From positions 1 to 48,499 of the forward strand of contig JABLXQ010000044.1 of assembly GCA_013178375.1 (NCBI GenBank): a stretch of 48,499 bases of DNA, given 5' to 3'. The stretch comes from Gammaproteobacteria bacterium (GTDB lineage: Bacteria; Pseudomonadota; Gammaproteobacteria; Pseudomonadales; Ketobacteraceae). Under the pieces are notes generated by a model, which did not search any database, was not told where the DNA came from, and saw nothing but the letters and a program-made list of their open reading frames with translations. The position numbers and the translations under genes were made by a program. Positions within the stretch are counted from its first letter, which is position 1. Each line of letters starts with the position of its first letter. Below are positions 43,783 through 48,499 of this stretch, in pieces.

Positions 43783-44655
43783 TTATTCCAGAATGGTGAC
43801 CTTCAGTTCCAGGCCCGGGCTGCCCTGTTTCAGGCTGCGGGTGCTGGTACCAATACTGTCGCTGTTGGTGGTGACAGTGGCACTGCTGCCGGCGAAGGGC
43901 GTCCATACATCCGGCTCCACCAGCAGCACTGATTGTGCCTCGGTCGTCTGCACGCGCTGCTGGTTGGACGGGCTGCGGCGCTGGTTGGTGGTAAAGAGTT
44001 CCAGCCGGACTTTCCTGTCGCGCATGATCTGCGGAACCACATAAACGCCATTGCCCACCTGACGGTATTCGGTGGTGGCACCGACACCATAAGCTGGATT
44101 CAAGAATACATACCGCGTTTCGGGCCGTTCCTCGCCCACCTGCAGGAACCCTTGCTGTCCTTCCATCACCCGGATCTGCTGGGTGACATCCTCCTTCCGC
44201 GTGCTGTATTGCTCCTTGGTGACCACCTGCGCCTGGATCTTGTCATCGCGGCTGGAGCCCTTGTACACCACCATGCGGTCGTTGGGCTGGTCCTGCCCCT
44301 GGATGCGCACACCCTTATTGTCGTGAATATAGGTGACATCGGTGCTGGTGTGGTCCAGTTCGCGGCCAGTCAGATTGGAATAACGCACCGAGATCAGCAG
44401 ATTCCGCAGTGGCCGGTCGATTTCCTGCAGCATTTCCAGCAATTTGTCCTGGCGGTCGCGGGGGGCTTTCACCAACAGTTTGTTGTGGTAGGCGGTGATG
44501 CGGTCGTTCACGCCCAGCAGCGGCTGCAGCACGGGCACCAGCTTTTCCGCCGACCCGTAGGTTTCATAGATTTCCGACACCTGCTCCTCAGCCCACGCCG
44601 GCAGGTTCAGCAGGCACAGTGTCAGCACCAGTAGCAATCGCTGGAAAAAATGCAT
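43783..44655 (-). CDS. Exported protein with secretin N-domain (NolW-like) fold
   Basis: The 290-residue protein starts with a signal peptide (MHFFQRLLLVLTLCLLNLPAWA). Residues about 25-95 (SEIYETYGSAEKLVPVLQPLLGVNDRITAYHNKLLVKAPRDRQDKL in span) match the short N1/NolW-type domain of secretins. The rest, with VMEGQQGFLQVGEERPE and a Ser/Thr-rich tail ending ELKVTILE, resembles the part of GspD-type proteins before the barrel, but no secretin barrel follows. The start ATG overlaps the preceding gene's TGA as TGATG, so the two are translationally coupled. Function unknown; possibly a periplasmic partner of a secretion or pilus system not in view. Confidence 0.75.
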   Translation of the reverse strand: MHFFQRLLLVLTLCLLNLPAWAEEQVSEIYETYGSAEKLVPVLQPLLGVNDRITAYHNKLLVKAPRDRQDKLLEMLQEIDRPLRNLLISVRYSNLTGRELDHTSTDVTYIHDNKGVRIQGQDQPNDRMVVYKGSSRDDKIQAQVVTKEQYSTRKEDVTQQIRVMEGQQGFLQVGEERPETRYVFLNPAYGVGATTEYRQVGNGVYVVPQIMRDRKVRLELFTTNQRRSPSNQQRVQTTEAQSVLLVEPDVWTPFAGSSATVTTNSDSIGTSTRSLKQGSPGLELKVTILE

Positions 44656-45176
44656 CACAGGCTCAACCTCCGCAAATCCTGGCAGGGTTCGCTGCGTTCC
44701 CATATTTCGTTGAACCAGCGTGCTTTCTTGACCGCGTCGGGCACAGAGCGGAATTCGCAATGGCCACGCATGTAACCCAGGGCAAACCGTTTTACCAGAC
44801 CGATGTCGTCCACCAGAAAAAATTCGTCATTGGCTTCTTCGTATTCGGCCGGCACGCTGCGGATTTCGATGGAGGAGGGCAGGCGCTTTTGCAGTTCCAC
44901 CAGGCGGTGGCCGAAGCGCGCTGCCTTGTCGGCATTTTTCAGCAGAACCTGGATGGTGCAGTTGCGACGCTGGCGGCACACGGCAGAGGCGACTTTCAGG
45001 AACTCCGTCTGATCATAGAGTTCGTGGTCCAGATCCTGGGTGAATATCCGGATGCTGCGCACAGCCTGCTGCGCCATGCGATTGATGGCGCAGCGGAATT
45101 CGTCGGCGCTTTCCAGCAGGATGGTTCCAGTGCTTTCGCCGACTACCAGCAGAGGGGCAAGATTCTGGATCGACAT
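44655..45176 (-). CDS. Small PLD-like domain protein (DUF7931-type)
   Basis: A 173-residue soluble protein. The order of segments (INRMAQQAVRSIRIFTQDLDHELYDQ, RQRRNCTIQVLLKNADKAA, HRLVELQKRLPSSIEIR, NDEFFLVDDIGLVKRF) resembles the non-catalytic phospholipase D-like domain found in small proteins or at the end of GNAT acetyltransferases in pseudomonads. The HKD catalytic motif is absent. It precedes and overlaps the secretin-N-like gene by one base. Role unknown. Confidence 0.7.
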   Translation of the reverse strand: MSIQNLAPLLVVGESTGTILLESADEFRCAINRMAQQAVRSIRIFTQDLDHELYDQTEFLKVASAVCRQRRNCTIQVLLKNADKAARFGHRLVELQKRLPSSIEIRSVPAEYEEANDEFFLVDDIGLVKRFALGYMRGHCEFRSVPDAVKKARWFNEIWERSEPCQDLRRLSL

Positions 45177-45219
45177 AGCCTGAGTTTAACACCGATTCGG
45201 CAAAAGGCCCGGACCGCGG

Positions 45220-46455
45220 TCACAGGTCGTCGGCGGGGCCTGTCTCTTCGTCTTCCTCTTCCTCATGTTCATCCTCGTCATAGAGGTCGTCCTCGAAGTA
45301 GAGAATGCCCTGATTGAGCAGTCCGGTGAGGAAACGCAGGTTTTCCGGCGTGCGGCAGAACATGTCCAGGGTGGCGGGCCGGTAGCTGCGGTGCTTGCAC
45401 AGGTAGAGGATCATGGAATGGGTGAGCGGGGGGATTTCCTTTTCTTCCCCGTTGACGAAGAAATGTTCCGGCCGCAGCACGTCGCCGGTGTAGAGCAGGC
45501 GGCTGGCCTCTTCCTTGCGCAGGGACTGGTTGCCCGCCAGCAAATCCTGCACCTCGGCTTCGGAGTAATCGTCTTCTGGTGGCTCTGGTGCCTGTTCATA
45601 CTTGGTCTGCGACAGATAGGATGCCATCCAGTGTGCGATCTTCTGCGGATCGGACACGGCGCGACGCAAAATGTCAGCCACCCGGTCTACAGCTTCCGGC
45701 GAAATCCAGCCCGGATTGGCCTGCAGTTTCAGTTCTTTGTCTTCGTAGCGGCGGTCCTGCACGTTGTCGTTGAACAGGGTGTGGACGAATTCCATCAGGA
45801 TGTCCTGTTCGCTGGGGGCGCGGAAACCCACCGACAGCGTCATGCAATCGTTCTGTGCCACGCCGTAGTGGGCAACGCCCGGCGGCAGGTACAGCATGTC
45901 GCCCGGGTTGAGCACCCATTCCTGGTCCGGCTGGAAATCCCGCAGGATACGGATCGGCAGATCCGGCAGCAGCGGCGTGGTGTCGTCGCACATCTGGCCC
46001 AGTTGCCAGCGGCGCTGGCCGTGGGCCTGGATCAGGAACACGTCGTAATAATCATAGTGCGGGCCGACACTGCCGCCGAAGGGCGCAAAGCTGGCCATGA
46101 TGTCGTCGATGCGCCAGTTGGGGATGAAATCGAAGTGTTCCAGCAGGTCGGCGATCTGGGGCACGTAATGATCCAGTGCCTGGATCAGCAGGGTCCAGTG
46201 GGTTTGCGGCAGATTCTTGAACGTTTTTTCCGTAAAGGGTCCGTGGCGCAGTTCCCAGTCGATCGGGCTGCGCTCGATGATGATGCGGGATTCGATTTCC
46301 TCTTCCAGCGCCAGCCCCGCCAGTTCGTCCGGCTCCAGCAGGCCTTCGATGCCGGGAAACGCGTTGCGGATCAGCAGCGGTTTTTTCTGCCAGTAATCCC
46401 GCAGGAATGCGTCCGGCGCGCGGCCGCCCAGAATTTCAAATGTTTTGGCGCTCAT
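45220..46455 (-). CDS. roxA: Ribosomal protein uL16 (50S L16) arginine 3-hydroxylase, cupin/JmjC oxygenase
   Basis: Fe(II)- and 2-oxoglutarate-dependent oxygenase that hydroxylates an arginine of ribosomal protein L16. The 411 residues show the family start (FLRDYWQKKPLLIRNAFPG), the metal-binding His133-x-Asp135 (VGPHYDYYDVF) and distal His196 (PPGVAHYGVA), then a helical dimerisation region and a C-terminal winged-helix. E. coli YcfD/RoxA is about 40 residues shorter; here the tail after LYFEDDLYD is a run of Glu and Asp. It sits 106 bp downstream of purB on the same strand, in the commonly conserved purB-roxA order. Confidence 0.94.
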   Translation of the reverse strand: MSAKTFEILGGRAPDAFLRDYWQKKPLLIRNAFPGIEGLLEPDELAGLALEEEIESRIIIERSPIDWELRHGPFTEKTFKNLPQTHWTLLIQALDHYVPQIADLLEHFDFIPNWRIDDIMASFAPFGGSVGPHYDYYDVFLIQAHGQRRWQLGQMCDDTTPLLPDLPIRILRDFQPDQEWVLNPGDMLYLPPGVAHYGVAQNDCMTLSVGFRAPSEQDILMEFVHTLFNDNVQDRRYEDKELKLQANPGWISPEAVDRVADILRRAVSDPQKIAHWMASYLSQTKYEQAPEPPEDDYSEAEVQDLLAGNQSLRKEEASRLLYTGDVLRPEHFFVNGEEKEIPPLTHSMILYLCKHRSYRPATLDMFCRTPENLRFLTGLLNQGILYFEDDLYDEDEHEEEEDEETGPADDL

Positions 46456-46561
46456 GATGGTTCCGAGATCGGTTGGTGGTGCGAAATCGTTTGTTTTGCC
46501 GGATCGCTGAATCCAGGCCGCGCCTTTAATGAATACAGATGCGGCCGCAATTCAGGATGAC

Positions 46562-47998
<1,437 letters not shown>

Positions 47999-48018
47999 TC
48001 AGGCCGCTGTTGCAGCGG

Positions 48019-48499
48019 TCACGATAGCGCGGCCTTTTGCTGCAGGTCTTCCAGCGCAGCCACCAGCCGGCGCTTGCCAAACGCAAATTGCAGACGGCTG
48101 CCACCCAGCTGACGCCAGAGCAGGGCAGAACGCACGCCTGCCAGCAGAATGGCGCGGATCTTGGCGGCGTTTTCCTCGCGCTGCAAATGCTTCGGGTCGC
48201 CGTTGACCTGAATGCGGAATTTGAATTTCGCCAGTGTGTCCAGGTAAACGTCGTTCAGGCGGGCGATGATGCTGGAATGGGTAGGCGATTCGAAATGTTT
48301 GCGCTGGGTGCTGAGCTGCTCCAGCCGCGAGCGCAGGATGCTGTTGATATCCGCATTGCGCCCCAGCAGCTTTTCCACCTGCAGCATGCCGATGCTGTAG
48401 CGGATCGCATCGGAATACCGGGCGGTTTCCTTTTCCTTCATGATCATCAGCAGGGTATCGATGCCGAGTTTTACACCCTTCACTCCGCCGTAGACTTCC
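48019..48499 (-). CDS. hflD: High frequency lysogenization protein homologue, 5' end outside the window
   Basis: The visible 159 codons are the C-terminal three-quarters of HflD: EVYGGVKGVKLGIDTLLMIM at the window edge, RYSIGMLQVEKLLGRNADI, FKFRIQVNGDPKHLQREENAAKIRAILLAGVRSALLWRQLGGSRLQFAFGKRRL (as a span). The reading frame is open to the last base, so the gene runs off the window; an apparent GTG at 48483 is internal. HflD is a peripheral inner-membrane protein that in E. coli binds phage lambda CII; its housekeeping role is unclear. In many relatives mnmA precedes it, which would lie just outside. Confidence 0.93.
   Translation of the reverse strand, partial: EVYGGVKGVKLGIDTLLMIMKEKETARYSDAIRYSIGMLQVEKLLGRNADINSILRSRLEQLSTQRKHFESPTHSSIIARLNDVYLDTLAKFKFRIQVNGDPKHLQREENAAKIRAILLAGVRSALLWRQLGGSRLQFAFGKRRLVAALEDLQQKAALS

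Overview
The window looks like a chromosomal stretch from a heterotrophic gammaproteobacterium with moderately high GC. The gene content (leucine/isovalerate catabolism operon, a flavin monooxygenase cluster, several acyl-CoA dehydrogenases, malate synthase G, two c-di-GMP multidomain proteins, RraA, TtcA, BolA, HflD-PurB-RoxA) fits a marine or hydrocarbon-associated Pseudomonadales/Oceanospirillales lineage such as the Alcanivorax, Ketobacter or Marinobacter types. That placement is inference from gene content; no rRNA or marker phylogeny is available here. Most genes are ordinary core or catabolic genes; the clearly accessory parts are a dead IS256-type element at the left edge and a short inverted-repeat element near 29 kb.

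Region by region. 1-1377: a decayed IS256-family insertion with 28-bp imperfect terminal repeats, flanked on the left by an attC-like fragment. 1378-7334 (minus strand): a tight liuR-liuA-liuB-liuC-liuD operon for leucine/isovalerate breakdown, with a LiuR-like operator upstream; liuE is not in the window. 7692-12345: an outer-membrane lipoprotein-sorting-type protein, a probable outer-membrane barrel and a membrane hybrid histidine kinase. 12454-14741: an NAD(P)-binding oxidoreductase, rraA, a bidirectional terminator and mdh. 14954-18565: a small arginine-rich protein of unknown role divergent from a 7TM-DISM protein with degenerate GGDEF and EAL domains, then bolA. 18570-25804: an omptin-like outer-membrane protein (minus), a YgjP-type metallopeptidase, a complementary pair of acyl-CoA dehydrogenases, and a LOV-PAS-GGDEF-EAL protein that should be a blue-light-controlled c-di-GMP enzyme. 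25820-30852: a Tat-exported PhoD phosphatase, ttcA, the 184-bp inverted-repeat element, a fused SpmA/SpmB-like membrane protein and a DUF2845 protein. 30911-32995 (minus): an FAD oxidoreductase and an ECF41 sigma factor in one operon, preceded by a close match to the ECF41 promoter. 33116-37259: a TetR regulator divergent from a three-gene SDR / diiron ferritin-like / Baeyer-Villiger-type monooxygenase operon, with two palindromic operators between them. 37473-43630: a LysR regulator, a MalT-like LuxR regulator and malate synthase G. 43783-48499 (minus): a secretin-N-like exported protein, a PLD-like small protein, roxA, purB and the 3' part of hflD.

Themes: acyl-CoA and branched-chain catabolism feeding acetyl-CoA to malate synthase and malate dehydrogenase; several one-component or ECF regulators sitting beside their targets with visible operators; and two c-di-GMP proteins, one apparently active and light-sensing, the other apparently catalytically degenerate. 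The most interesting items are the LOV photoreceptor, the ECF41 autoregulatory promoter, the acyl-CoA dehydrogenase pair in which each partner lacks a key residue the other retains, the omptin-like protein with retained catalytic motifs, and the 27-bp perfect inverted repeats of the mobile-like element.
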